Below, piece by piece: positions 53,881-64,000 of a stretch of DNA of 64,000 nt. The DNA is taken from NCBI GenBank assembly GCA_024516035.1, contig CM044958.1, positions 24,215,035 through 24,279,034 of the forward strand, in the 5' to 3' direction. Position 1 is the first letter of the stretch. Each line of letters starts with the position of its first letter. The notes beneath the pieces are model-generated. The model was not told where the DNA came from. It searched no databases and saw nothing but the letters and a program-made list of their open reading frames with translations. This stretch comes from Bactericera cockerelli. Taxonomy: Eukaryota; Arthropoda; Insecta; Hemiptera; Triozidae. Position numbers and translations under genes: made by a program.

Positions 53881-56800
53881 GGTCATAATCTACCCCTGAG
53901 TCAGATATTCAATCAACATTTTCAACGTACTGACCTCAACTTGCTCTTATTTTAAAGAAGTAAAATTGAGCTAATTGGAAAATTGCTAACATACCAAAAA
54001 ACATTCCTTTTTGCTACTGGAGCGGCAGTGCTCTTTCTTTATGGGCGTGCCTCGTATACTCGTTGTGCATTCTGAGAGTTTTTAAAACAACAACATAAAA
54101 GTAGCTCTGTAAAAACTCAACCGATGCGATAGTTTGGATATGCTTAGAGTAGCGACAAGTTGATTCAAAATTATTCAAAACCTTATTTCTGAACTTTTTT
54201 TGAATTTGGGGATTTCGTAAATATTAAATCTCAAAAAAAAACAACATTTTTACATATTCACATTTATAACATTCAAAATTGCCTTTTTAAGTGAATTTTT
54301 TAGTATCCTACATACGAGTGTATCTTGACATATAAAAGAGAAATATGGGCGGAGTTGAATTATAACTATTTCTACAGGGCTTAGAGACTCACCCAGGCGT
54401 GGGTTTCTCGGAAACGACTAAAACCCGGGCCCCCCTTTATTACGTTATTAAACCCCGTATTCCTTTATTTTTTGGAGCATTAAGCAGCAAAGAAAAATTG
54501 CTTACACAATCAGGCTGGGCATGGACCAACTTTAAAAGCTTAAATGCGGCATATTGTTTCAACAACCTCATTGAGAGGTCTTTGAAATATCAGTAAATTC
54601 CATGTATCAAATTAATTATATTAATAAATTCCACCCTCCTGGAACTTACGGTCAACGAGTTATAGGTCAGAAAATATACATATTAGCCAGGACGGCCGAC
54701 TCTGTATCTCGAGAACGGTATGTCTTAGCTCACTAATTTTTTTGCAATGAACCCTGTATTGTTAGTGTGTTTTACAGTAAAAATTGACTGTCCCTATTTG
54801 GAGTAGAATTTTGACCCTTGTCTAATACATGTAGTTATGTAGAAGTGTATTCGAACCTAGACATACCGAACTTCTTGTGAAATAGACATTATTGTACAAC
54901 AGGTGTTTTTCTTCTTTAATAGTCACATATTTTTTGGTTGAGTGGTTTGAGGCACTTCCGAGTGCAAAAAGTGGGGAGAATCAACATTTCAACCAAGTTC
55001 TTGAGTTCTTGAGAGTATATGAATGAATTTTTACGGCCTAATTCATACCAATATTTATAGAAATAACTTATATGGTGCATGCGATAAACTCTCCACTACA
55101 AAACAAGGTCAATTAACTTTATGATGGCTCTCATTGAAACACCCAAAGTGTACAGTGTAATAAACCCTGAGCCCTTTGCATAAAAAAAACATCTTCTCGG
55201 AGCCCTTAGTACATTGCCGGCAAACTCAAAGGAATAATAATAAAGTGTTAAATATGCCAGACTGTAACAGTGCTTTTTTATCATTTATATGGAACATAAT
55301 ACTATCAACTGTACAATTACGTGCCATTACAGGGACATTCTCATACATAGAGATGGTTTCTATTTTCAGCCATTTCAGATTTAATTTCAATAGTACAGCA
55401 GATGAAAATAATAGAACAGATATACATGGTTGTGGAGAAGAAGTGTTTATAACAGAAATAGGTAAACGCTGTCTTTTCATTGTTCAGTCCAGTCTGGGAG
55501 GCAATATTATGAATGTAAGGAGACGAAAAAGACAGTATGGTATAGTTCCATGAACGAGGAGGTATAGATTCTACCGACAAAAAAACATTCCGTTCTAAAA
55601 AACTCACCGCCAAGTCATCACCCCAACAATGTACCATTTCACATCCGAATACAAAATATTGTTGTGGTTTTCTCATTCTATTGATACTTCAGTACATAAT
55701 TAAAAATCAAAAATGCAACAATTAATATTGAATAAAATTGTAGTTACTGAAATAATAATAGAAATTGGGGAAAAGGAAATTATATTGCTCATTGGATGTT
55801 GGTTTTATAGTTTTTGATTCGACAGAAAATGAAATAAACGAACAATATGAGGGCACCGATACAGACAAGACCACACAGAACACGCTGAAAGAAGAAGACA
55901 CTTGACCTCCTCACAGAGAAGTTAGAGAACTTTCACTTAACCCAATTCACTTGTTTTTCTTTCACACTTCTCGTTTGTATTTCAAACGGAGAGTCTAGTG
56001 AGAAACCTCAGGAGGTGGGAGAGGAGGACTAGAGTCTATGAGGGGGAGGTGGGAGAAAGAAAACCTGGACGATGTGCATAAAAAAAGAAAGCTCGTATTA
56101 ATGAAGGAAATGGAAAGCAGCGAAGAGATGATGTGTTGTTTGCGGAATGTTAAGGAGCTTAGTCTCGCTGGTAGAACCGTAGGCGTCGGGGAAAACCTTT
56201 GAAGTAGAACAAAGAATATTAGATCCTAGGAATTAGAAGGCTAAAAAGTAAAAAGATCGAGAAGTTGAGCAAGATTAGCCATGTTTAGAATAGGTGGATG
56301 ACAATTGCAACACCAGTATTTGTGATTCTAGCTGTTCCCGGCCCAACCCAAGCTGGATTAAACTGTGAAGCTGGGTTGTAAATACAGGAAACCTACAATT
56401 GCTTTAATAAATAATAGTAAATTTTATACTCGCACACATGTACACCGTGTATAGGTTAAAAGTTTCAAGGTTTACTTTTTGCATAAGTACGTCATTTATT
56501 CTGAGGGGGCAAAAAAATTAATTATTTATAAAGCACAAAGGGAAAAAATTCATACTGATCTTCTATTTTTTGGAGATTTTCTTTGCCGTTTCCTTTTGCT
56601 AACGTCGCCAATAATAGGTATTTGACTCTTTTTCTTGTAATGTCTTTAATTTTGAAAAGAACAAATTTTCTTTATTCAAAAAGTTCTTACTGACCTTTGT
56701 TTTATTAAATTTTTAGGTATTTAACATATTTTTTTTTTACCAGTTATAAGATACATCATAATTGGTCTATGAGTGATCCTATAAAAGATTCAATGCAATT

Positions 56801-57334
56801 GAAATCGGATCATTAATATAAAAAAATGATTATTTCTGATATTCTTAATTAAATAATATTAGCAGATCAGCACATTTTACTTTTTTCGTACCACATAATG
56901 TGGTTCTATACCTGTTAGATTTTCTAATTGAAATTCTAAGAAGGTGATGCTGTACCTAATTTGTACATTCATTTCTTTGAAGGCCATTTAAACACTATAT
57001 ACTTATTGATCCTCTCTATTTAAATTTTTCTTTGGAAGTAAAACTAGGTGAAGCAAATTGTACTCAGTTTCATGTGAAGGTCTGTTGCTTTTATATAGAG
57101 AGGAAACCTATGTATATGTGTTAATAGGAAATTCAATTTTCCAAACCGTGGCAAACAGTGGTACAAGTCCTGTTTTTGACAGCACCTGCCTTCAACCCTG
57201 AGTTTTATTGATTGAATAATAACTTTGTAATTAGAATTGTGAAACTTTATAGACTTTCAAGTTTTTGCTCACAACAGTTTCTGTTCTTTTCTCTAGTTAT
57301 AATGAAGTAATTCTGTAATTATGATGATGTTAGA
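53881..57334. other. AT-rich DNA, one 5S-SINE body fragment
   Basis: 56318-56400 has GTTCCCGGCCCAACCCAAGC, the 5S-SINE body. Frames at 54399-54596 and 55176-55553 show no recognisable domain or gene structure. Nothing else is supported. Confidence 0.4.
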
Positions 57335-57600
57335 GTCCGCCTCGCGTCGATGGCACGTTGGATATACTACTTCTGCTTCTGTCACTGAAGTTAACCAACG
57401 AACGTCAAGCAAGGTTAGGACTTGAATGGCCATTTAAATTTGAACCCTCGTGATACTTGTTTTTCCCGGCCTAACCGAGACTAGGCGAGATTAATGTGGG
57501 CAGCAGGTTTGTTTCCAGAGAACACAGAGTAATACTCACGTCTCAATGTTATGACCTTAGCAAATAAAAGGGACGTTAATCCCCATAACACATACAAGCA
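57335..57600 (+). mobile_element. 5S-derived SINE
   Basis: The 5S-like head contains TCACTGAAGTTAACCAACG and GGTTAGGACTTGAATGG, corresponding to the internal A box and intermediate element of 5S genes. The body reads CCCGGCCTAACCGAGACTAG, then GTGGGCAGCAGGTTTGTTTC, and the end has GGGACGTTAATCC. It is more diverged than the 40790 copy but keeps the downstream promoter part better. Confidence 0.8.
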
Positions 57601-60160
57601 AAATCCATTTCATCTTTGACCGAAACAATATCTCACAAGTAATGCATCTTTGTAATGGAAATATGTACATTGCACATGCATAAGTGGTACATAAAGTATT
57701 CATAGTAAAAAGATGAGGATGACATTAAGTCGATAGGTCGCACCATAAATAACACATAAGGTCGCAGTGAACAGAAGGACTCATGTAGAAATACTGAATC
57801 GCAGGTTGTGTAAAACTTATGAAATGGTTAAATGATATTATTATCGCCCATAGTTAAAGCTGTATAAAGTTTTATAAATCAGAAGAGCACAGAGCAGGTA
57901 CACTATTGGATTAGAAAAACTTGGCACGGGGTAAAAAATAAATAAAATACACACACTATAAATAAAAATGAAATGGTTTTACCGACTGATAACAATAAAT
58001 CCTATTTACTTACATAGTTTATGGGAAACATTTATCTTGGAATATATTATGTATGTCGCTTCTAAGTAGTTAACATACACGGGAGTACAGTATTTCTACA
58101 TTTATTGCTATTCTTCATTGCGGTGGAAACTGCATTGCACATTGCATAAGTAAATGTAGTTAGGTGTTTATAAGATTCACTGACTGCGAGAGAGAATAAA
58201 GTTAGCTAGGTAATATCATAATTATGAAACATTTTCAATTTGGTAATTTTGTTGAAATAAAATATTATTATTAAATAAATGATGAATAATTACAATTTGA
58301 AAATAACCCTTCAAAAAAAAAATATTGATATTATTAAAAAGTTCCATATGTTGACTAAAATTTTCTTTATGTAAAATCAGATAACTTTGTCAGTAATACG
58401 CTTCAGAGGAAGATGTGGTATCAAGAGAGGAAGATCACTTGAGAAATGAGGCGATTGAAATTTTATTAGAAAATCTCATCCAATTTTCTTCATCTTTCAT
58501 CCTTTGGGAAACAGAGAAATTTGTGCTGAAGTAGAGCAGGATGAACAAAGTTTTTTGTTTGAAATATTTTGGAAAGCCTGAAAATCAAATTTTCAGCTCG
58601 TCAATTTTTAAGAATGCAACTCTGTTAAATATTTATGAAATTTCATGAGGAAAAGCTGATGAAGAAAATTGTTGACAGAAGATAAAGATTAACATAATCC
58701 AGTAGTAAAAAGAGTTTCAAATACTTTTTTTGAGTTAAAAGCTAGTAAGCTACAAAAATTGAATAAACAAATTGGAAAATTGAAATTTCTTTATTGGATC
58801 ATAAGAAAAATTGCTAATCAGTAATATGCCCCGCCCACACCTCTGGTTCATATCCTTCGGGAACCATCCTACAGGCGAGGAAAGCTCTACCTTTGTTCTG
58901 ACGAAATAAATGGAACCTGTGAATCCAATCTACGAGCAAAAAGTGGAACCTTTTTCCAAGTTAGGAGCTTTGGATTGTAAAGTTTCCAATTCTCCAGACA
59001 CTGCACGCTGTACCGTAGTTATACAAGGGGGGACTTTATTGTTGAAATAAAATGAACTGTTTTCCATACTCTACAACAAATTCTGACTCTTTTTGTTTTC
59101 TATTACGAGAATCAAGACTGTTTCTGTCTATAACTCGTGAACTGTAGGTTGCAGAGAGATGATGTTAACTCCTTTTAGCAAAACTTTCTAAACAAGGTAT
59201 AACTCGATTTTTTTTTTTCATTTTTTTCACGATACATTTTTTCGTTAAAAATTCTAATAGCAGACTCTAGACAATTAAAATAAATTAAATATACACCCAG
59301 ATCGCTATGCAACTGTTTCATTATTCCGTTTTCAGTAAAGACTTCATTAATAATTTTGTACTGTCCTGTTTGTCATGTACTCTGAGTTCTATGTAGAATT
59401 TGATACAATAAAATATAACAGCATGTGCCTTGTATACTGGCAGAATAGGGCTTTGTAGTTTATACGTCCCTTTGTTCAATGGTGAGCACTGCAAGATAAA
59501 TAATGTACTGTTTAGTCTACCAATATAAAATGCTCACGTGAAAGGAACACAATATAATTTAGGTCCTCACATGCAGGATGTATCAGTTTGAAATACACTG
59601 CCATTTATGGACACAATACTTCCTCGTGAATTGTTCACTTAGCATACAATTGGTGAAATAAATTTAGCGACTTCCATTATCGATTAATTCAAAACTTTTG
59701 TTTATTAAATAATTTGTATCTCAAATATTTGTTTTTTAGGAGTTTATAAAATGTCCAGAAATAAGAAAAATTGAAATCGGAGCAAAAATATAATTATTTA
59801 ACAAGAACGAACACAATACTTTCGATTAATACTCTCGGAAGTAAAATGCTCTACTTCAAAGGACAAAGGACAATAAAGCGGGTTAATACAAACATATTAA
59901 TCTATTAATTATCCATCCAAAGAAACGTGTGCTCAAGTAGGTAGTAAGTATTACTGTTGTGTAGAAAAGGAATAAAGTTCACAAGACCAAATTGTCCTGA
60001 AAGGTTCTGTAAATGGGGTGCATTCTGTGTTTAGAAATTAAATAAGCGATGGCGATGGAGGAAAACAGAAAAGTTCATTACTGCAGAGTGTATTAGAAAC
60101 AATAATGTACATAGGATATCGTGGGCGTTAAATTTTATTTTTGTTATATGTAGATACTGT
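57601..60160. other. AT-rich DNA, nothing recognised
   Basis: No coding frame, RNA gene or repeat family that I can support. Confidence 0.4.
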
Positions 60161-60522
60161 GTTAATAGACCGGTGAATTGCATTGAGCAAAGACCTGGGA
60201 ACTGTATTAATAGGTCAGTGAATTGCATTGAGCAAAGAACTGGGAACTGTATTAATAGACCAGTGAATTGCATTGAGCAAAGACCTGGGAACTGTATTAA
60301 TAGACCAGTGCCTTGCATTGAGCAACGACCTGCGAACTGTATTAATAGACTAGTGCCTTGCATCGAGCAAAGACCTGGGAACTGTATTAATAGACCAAGT
60401 GCCTTGCATCGAGCAAAGACCTGGGAACTGTATTAAATAGACCAAGTGCCTTGCATTGAGCAAAGACCTGGGAACTATATTAATAGACCAGTGCCTTGCA
60501 TCGAGCAAAGACCTGGGAACGG
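60161..60522. repeat. 45-bp minisatellite, about eight units
   Basis: TAATAG recurs at 60163, 60208, 60253, 60298, 60343 and 60388, exactly 45 bp apart; later units are 1-2 bp longer. The unit includes TTGCATTGAGCAAAGACCTG. As 45 is a multiple of three, both strands stay open, giving 15-residue repeats such as NCIEQRPGNCINRPV (plus). I see no start, promoter or conservation evidence for a gene. Confidence 0.93.
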
Positions 60523-61611
60523 AATCGTACACATGGAATTCTAAAATCTCAAAACTGCCAAGTGTTTACAATGTGAACCAATCACGAGGAAGTATTGTGT
60601 CCATAGTTGGTAGTGCATTTTTTCTCTCAATTGGTATTAATTTGTTTTTTTTGACCAGGCTCTCTGTAATACTCGTAAAGCCGTATGGACTGAAACCTCA
60701 AAGAACACCCAATAATGTACAATCCAGAGGTCCCAGCTGGTATTGTAATTATTTTGTTTGCCATTACAATTTGTCAACGTCAGTTCATCCTATCACTTTC
60801 ATTTTGAAACGCGCGCAAACTTTTTCAATTTTACATGTTCTACTATTGAAAGTACAATCAATATGTCAACTGTAAGCTACGCCAAAGTTGCTGTTTTCAA
60901 GAAACGTTGGAATATTCACTATTTGTGTGAGCTAAAGGTGTAGCAATGGAGTAAAAATTTAGCCTACAATCAATCAAAAAGCGATTCATCGTTTCACCGA
61001 TTCTACACGTTAAACCATTGTTTCTAAAGAGAAAACTAAAGCATAGCAGTTCTACAGACCATTTGAAATGGAGGCGAATATTCTGATAATACCAGAAATC
61101 AGATGAAATAACGGATTTCTATTTTTTGTAAGTTTTTTGCTTCACAGTTCATTAAAAAAGTTTGAAACAAAAACACGAGAGCAGAGAAAGAAATGAGGAG
61201 GGAGTGATGAAAGAGCTGATAGAGGGAGAGGATCTGGGAAATGGGGACTATGGGGAGTATAGGAGGGGGAGAAGGAGAGAGAGAGAGAGAGAGCTGATAG
61301 AGGGAGAGGATGTGGGAGATGGGGAGTAAAGGAGGGGGAGAGGGAGGAAATAGAATAGAGTACTGTGGAACTTTGATGAAGGCAGAAGTTAATACAAAAT
61401 TTATCTTCAAAATTTCATCGAACATAATGTGAAGTAGTTTCGGATAGCTCGGAAATAAATTGTTTTAGAGAATTTCCGAGATCTCGTCTTGGGAGAATCA
61501 TCTCATTTTAATGATTTTTGAAAGTTTCAGCATAATATAGAATACTTGAACTTGAACACTATAGAAACGGGGAACCTGCTACAGTTGCGACATAAAAACA
61601 CAAAAAAAATC
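60523..61611. other. AT-rich DNA with a purine-rich duplicated block
   Basis: Near 61195-61345 AGCTGATAGAGGGAGAGGAT occurs twice (61213 and 61293) in GA-rich DNA. Nothing else is recognised. Confidence 0.4.
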
Positions 61612-62252
61612 TGGTGTATACATCACACGACTTTCCTTATCCCCCAAAAAGGAGTCGAATTGCGCCACTGGTGACTCAACGGTAACAGATAACTAAAAAC
61701 CAATGCCAAATTCGTTATCAGCACTTCAAAATCATTGAATTTGATATGTCACAACCCCCATCTAGGACGAATGGTAAAAAAGTTAGTCAAAGCGGGGCTC
61801 CCCAAAATACCGGTAAATTGGAGCCGAGGTTCCGAAAGTTCAAGATATCAAAAAAATTACCAGAATAGACCCCTATTATTTTTTTAGTCTAAAAAATTGT
61901 AGTTCTTCAGCTTTTTTTGTATCTTCAACCAATTCAAAGAAACGGCGCTTGCGACTAATATTTGCGGCCTTGCGGCCGTGGCATGCGGCCGATTTCAACC
62001 AAAAGTTTCGTGGTTCGTCTGGTGTATAATATTAATTTCCATACCAAATTTCAAGTCTTTAGCTCTTACCGTTCTCGAGATATCCTGTTCACACACACAC
62101 ACACAGACAGACAAACAGACGCACGGACCAATGGCTAAAAACAACTTTTTTGGTATCCTGAGGCTATGATTCGTCCAGAAATGTGAAAAACTGGGTAGGT
62201 CAAATTTTCGACGAATACAATACTTTCCTTATTATAGGATAAGGAAAGTAAA
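61612..62252 (+). mobile_element. Dispersed repeat with ACTTTCCTTATCC inverted ends
   Basis: The left part has CGACTTTCCTTATCC (about 61629-61643). The right end has GGATAAGGAAAGT (62237-62249), a 13-bp inverted match. The interior contains ACCGTTCTCGAGATATCCTG and a short CA/GACA run. The left half is matched in reverse at 29990-30320. It is non-coding and probably a non-autonomous DNA transposon. Confidence 0.55.
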
Positions 62253-63454
62253 AATATAAGCAACATTACAAGGCAACATACACATTTATCAAAAATACTG
62301 TCGCAAGGTTGCTAATCCCCGTGGGACAGACAATAGATAAACCTTGAAGAACATGGCTAAATAGAATAATATATAGAATAATAAATTTGGTTGTATTAAT
62401 GTGAAACATTTTTACAAAGGTAAACTGTTAAGAGGTTCCAGTACCTGTGCTAATTGTCGACTCCCACCATTAGAACTTTCCCTCTGCCGTACTCGCAAGC
62501 TATCCCGCCTTAACATTTGAAACCTAAAACTCCAATACAATACCCTGTTTATCTTGCAAGAATGAAACTAAAGAGTCCGTCTACTCTCACAGTCTTACTA
62601 CAATATTGCTCGTTCAATATAACCAAAAGCTTGATGGTCTATAGAAAAAATCCTCATCTTAAGTTCTTATTGATTTATTTATAAATGAAAGGAGCGGAAT
62701 AAAAACTTTTTCGAACCACACGTGGGAACAAAGACTTTTTTTTTCCAGAACTTTACCGTTGTGTTTCTTTTCCAGGATTCAGCTCCGCGGTTGAGCTGTA
62801 GCAGGGGGGGGGGGCAACAAGGGCGCCAGGGCCAAGCAGAGCTGTACACTTTGTACGGTCCAGAATTCTAGAGAGGCTAGAGAGCTCACTCTGACATTAC
62901 GCAGGTAAACAAAAAATTAAATCCTGCCTACACAAGAACTACACGAAACCTTCCATTGAACTACACACTTGAACTAAATTGAAAAAATAAACATTAAATT
63001 AAAAAAAAAAACTCTCTGAATAATAAATAAATACATAATACTGGAAATGAATTGTACTGCCCTTTTACGGTGGGAAAAAAATATTGTGTAACTTAATTCA
63101 AGCGTTAGTTTTTTAGTTATTATAATTATTATTAATATTCTGTCGCCAAATTCTCAATGAAAAAATATTGTACTAGGTAGAATTTAAACCAAGACTACGT
63201 TACCTGGATCACAAGATTAGGATTTTAACCACCCAATCATCAAATTAAAAATAAAACGCGTAATAATAATAAAAATTGAGAAAAAAAATTCATGAGAGAG
63301 ATCCTGACAAGAGGTTATAGGTTCACGCAGTGTCTGGTGCCCAGATGTGAAATGTTCAAATGTTTATGACAGGTTAGAAGCGTTTGAACAATGGGTGGAA
63401 AGTGAAATAAAACATTTTCTTTCCAGAGAGAAAAAAACCACAGCCACAGAAGTA
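62253..63454. other. AT-rich DNA before the satellite
   Basis: A tRNA-like relic may lie near 63180-63240 (minus strand, TGGTTAAAATCC). Nothing else is seen. Confidence 0.35.
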
Positions 63455-64000
63455 CAGAGAGTAGTGGGGGACCACAGGGGTGAAGTCTCCTCTAGAGATT
63501 ATTGTATCTCCCACTGTATCACTGTACGTTTACTCTTGTAATCAATGTAGAGAGCAGTGGGGGACCACAGGGGTGAAGTCTCCTCTAGTGATTATTGTAT
63601 CTCCCACTGTATCACTGTACGTTTACTCTTGTAATCAATGTAGAGAGCAGTGGGGGACCACAGGGGTGAAGTCTCCTCTAGAGATTATTGTATCTCCCAC
63701 TGTATCACTGTACGTTTACTCTTGTAATCAATGTAGAGAGCAGTGGGGGACCACAGGGGTGAAGTCTCCTCTAGAGATTATTGTATCTCCCACTGTATCA
63801 CTGTATGTTTACTCTTGTAATCAATGTAGAGAGCAGTGGGGGACCACAGGGGTGAAGTCTCCTCTAGTGATTATTGTATCTCCCACTGTATCACTGTACG
63901 TTTACTCTTGTAATCAATGTAGAGAGCAGTGGGGGACCACAGGGGTGAAGTCTCCTCTAGTGATTATTGTATCTCCCACTGTATCACTGTACGTTTACTC
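63455..64000. repeat. 93-bp satellite, six units, running off the window
   Basis: Units start at 63455, 63548, 63641, 63734, 63827 and 63920, exactly 93 bp apart, and the last is cut by the window edge. Differences are few: CTCTAGAGATT in units 1, 3 and 4 versus CTCTAGTGATT in 2, 5 and 6, a C/T in CTGTACGTTT, and small changes at the start of unit 1. Each unit holds an imperfect dyad, CAGTGGGGGA and TCTCCCACTG. Confidence 0.96.

Noticed and set aside
55176..55553. 125-residue plus-strand frame
   Set aside because: No recognisable domain, signal peptide or splice structure; length is within chance for this DNA, though I cannot exclude a gene.
60173..60436. Plus-strand frame with 15-residue Cys-containing repeats
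   Set aside because: Explained by the 45-bp minisatellite; the opposite strand is equally open and later units break the period.
63347..63541. 64-residue frame at the satellite edge
   Set aside because: Its end is inside the 93-bp satellite and the start has no support.
42458..64000. Further upstream guanylyl cyclase exons (kinase-homology, transmembrane, ligand-binding)
   Set aside because: I looked for conserved receptor-cyclase motifs on the minus strand and found none; short exons could still be missed by eye.

Overview
The window looks like nuclear DNA of an insect. It is AT-rich, its genes are split by very large introns, and it is crowded with SINEs, LINE fragments, DNA-transposon relics, microsatellites and minisatellites. 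A hemipteran is my best guess from the repeat style, but the sequence does not prove it.

The main host gene is a receptor (natriuretic-peptide-receptor type) guanylyl cyclase on the minus strand. Seven 3' exons can be placed with exact splice sites: 42293-42457, 15552-15701, 6248-6440, 4138-4312, 2530-2628, 1880-1971 and 800-1036. Reading phase is continuous throughout, apart from one missing base in the first of these exons. They encode the end of the kinase-homology domain, the dimerisation coiled coil, the complete cyclase catalytic domain and a short Asn/Thr-rich tail. The 5' exons were not found and probably lie beyond 64000. The intron between the first two placed exons is about 26.6 kb and holds most of the interesting content.

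Region by region. 1-7000: the catalytic exons, a SINE with 19-bp target duplications, retroposon tails, and an 82-bp tandem duplication carrying a splice acceptor. 7831-9368: a decayed piggyBac element. 11100-13345: SINE copies. 13345-15375: an AT-rich repeat block. 17488-19904: a Tc1/mariner-like relic with terminal inverted repeats of about 455 bp. 23140-28141: a full-length R1-clade LINE with two intact ORFs, a poly(A) tail and a 12-bp target-site duplication. 30461-31395: tandem and (CA)n repeats. 32598-33104: a single-exon gene nested in the cyclase intron, for a secreted protein made of two copies of a four-cysteine module; I do not recognise the family. 34325-34675: a truncated LINE relic. 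36009-41040: two tRNA-derived SINEs, a transposon of about 960 bp with 26-bp perfect inverted repeats, and a 5S-rRNA-derived SINE. 42458-64000: intron or upstream DNA with SINEs, a mariner pseudogene, several minisatellites and a 93-bp satellite running off the right edge.

The only likely functional host coding sequences are the cyclase exons and the nested secreted-protein gene. The R1 LINE is the only mobile element here with intact coding capacity. The other elements are non-autonomous or broken, and several sit directly beside cyclase splice sites.
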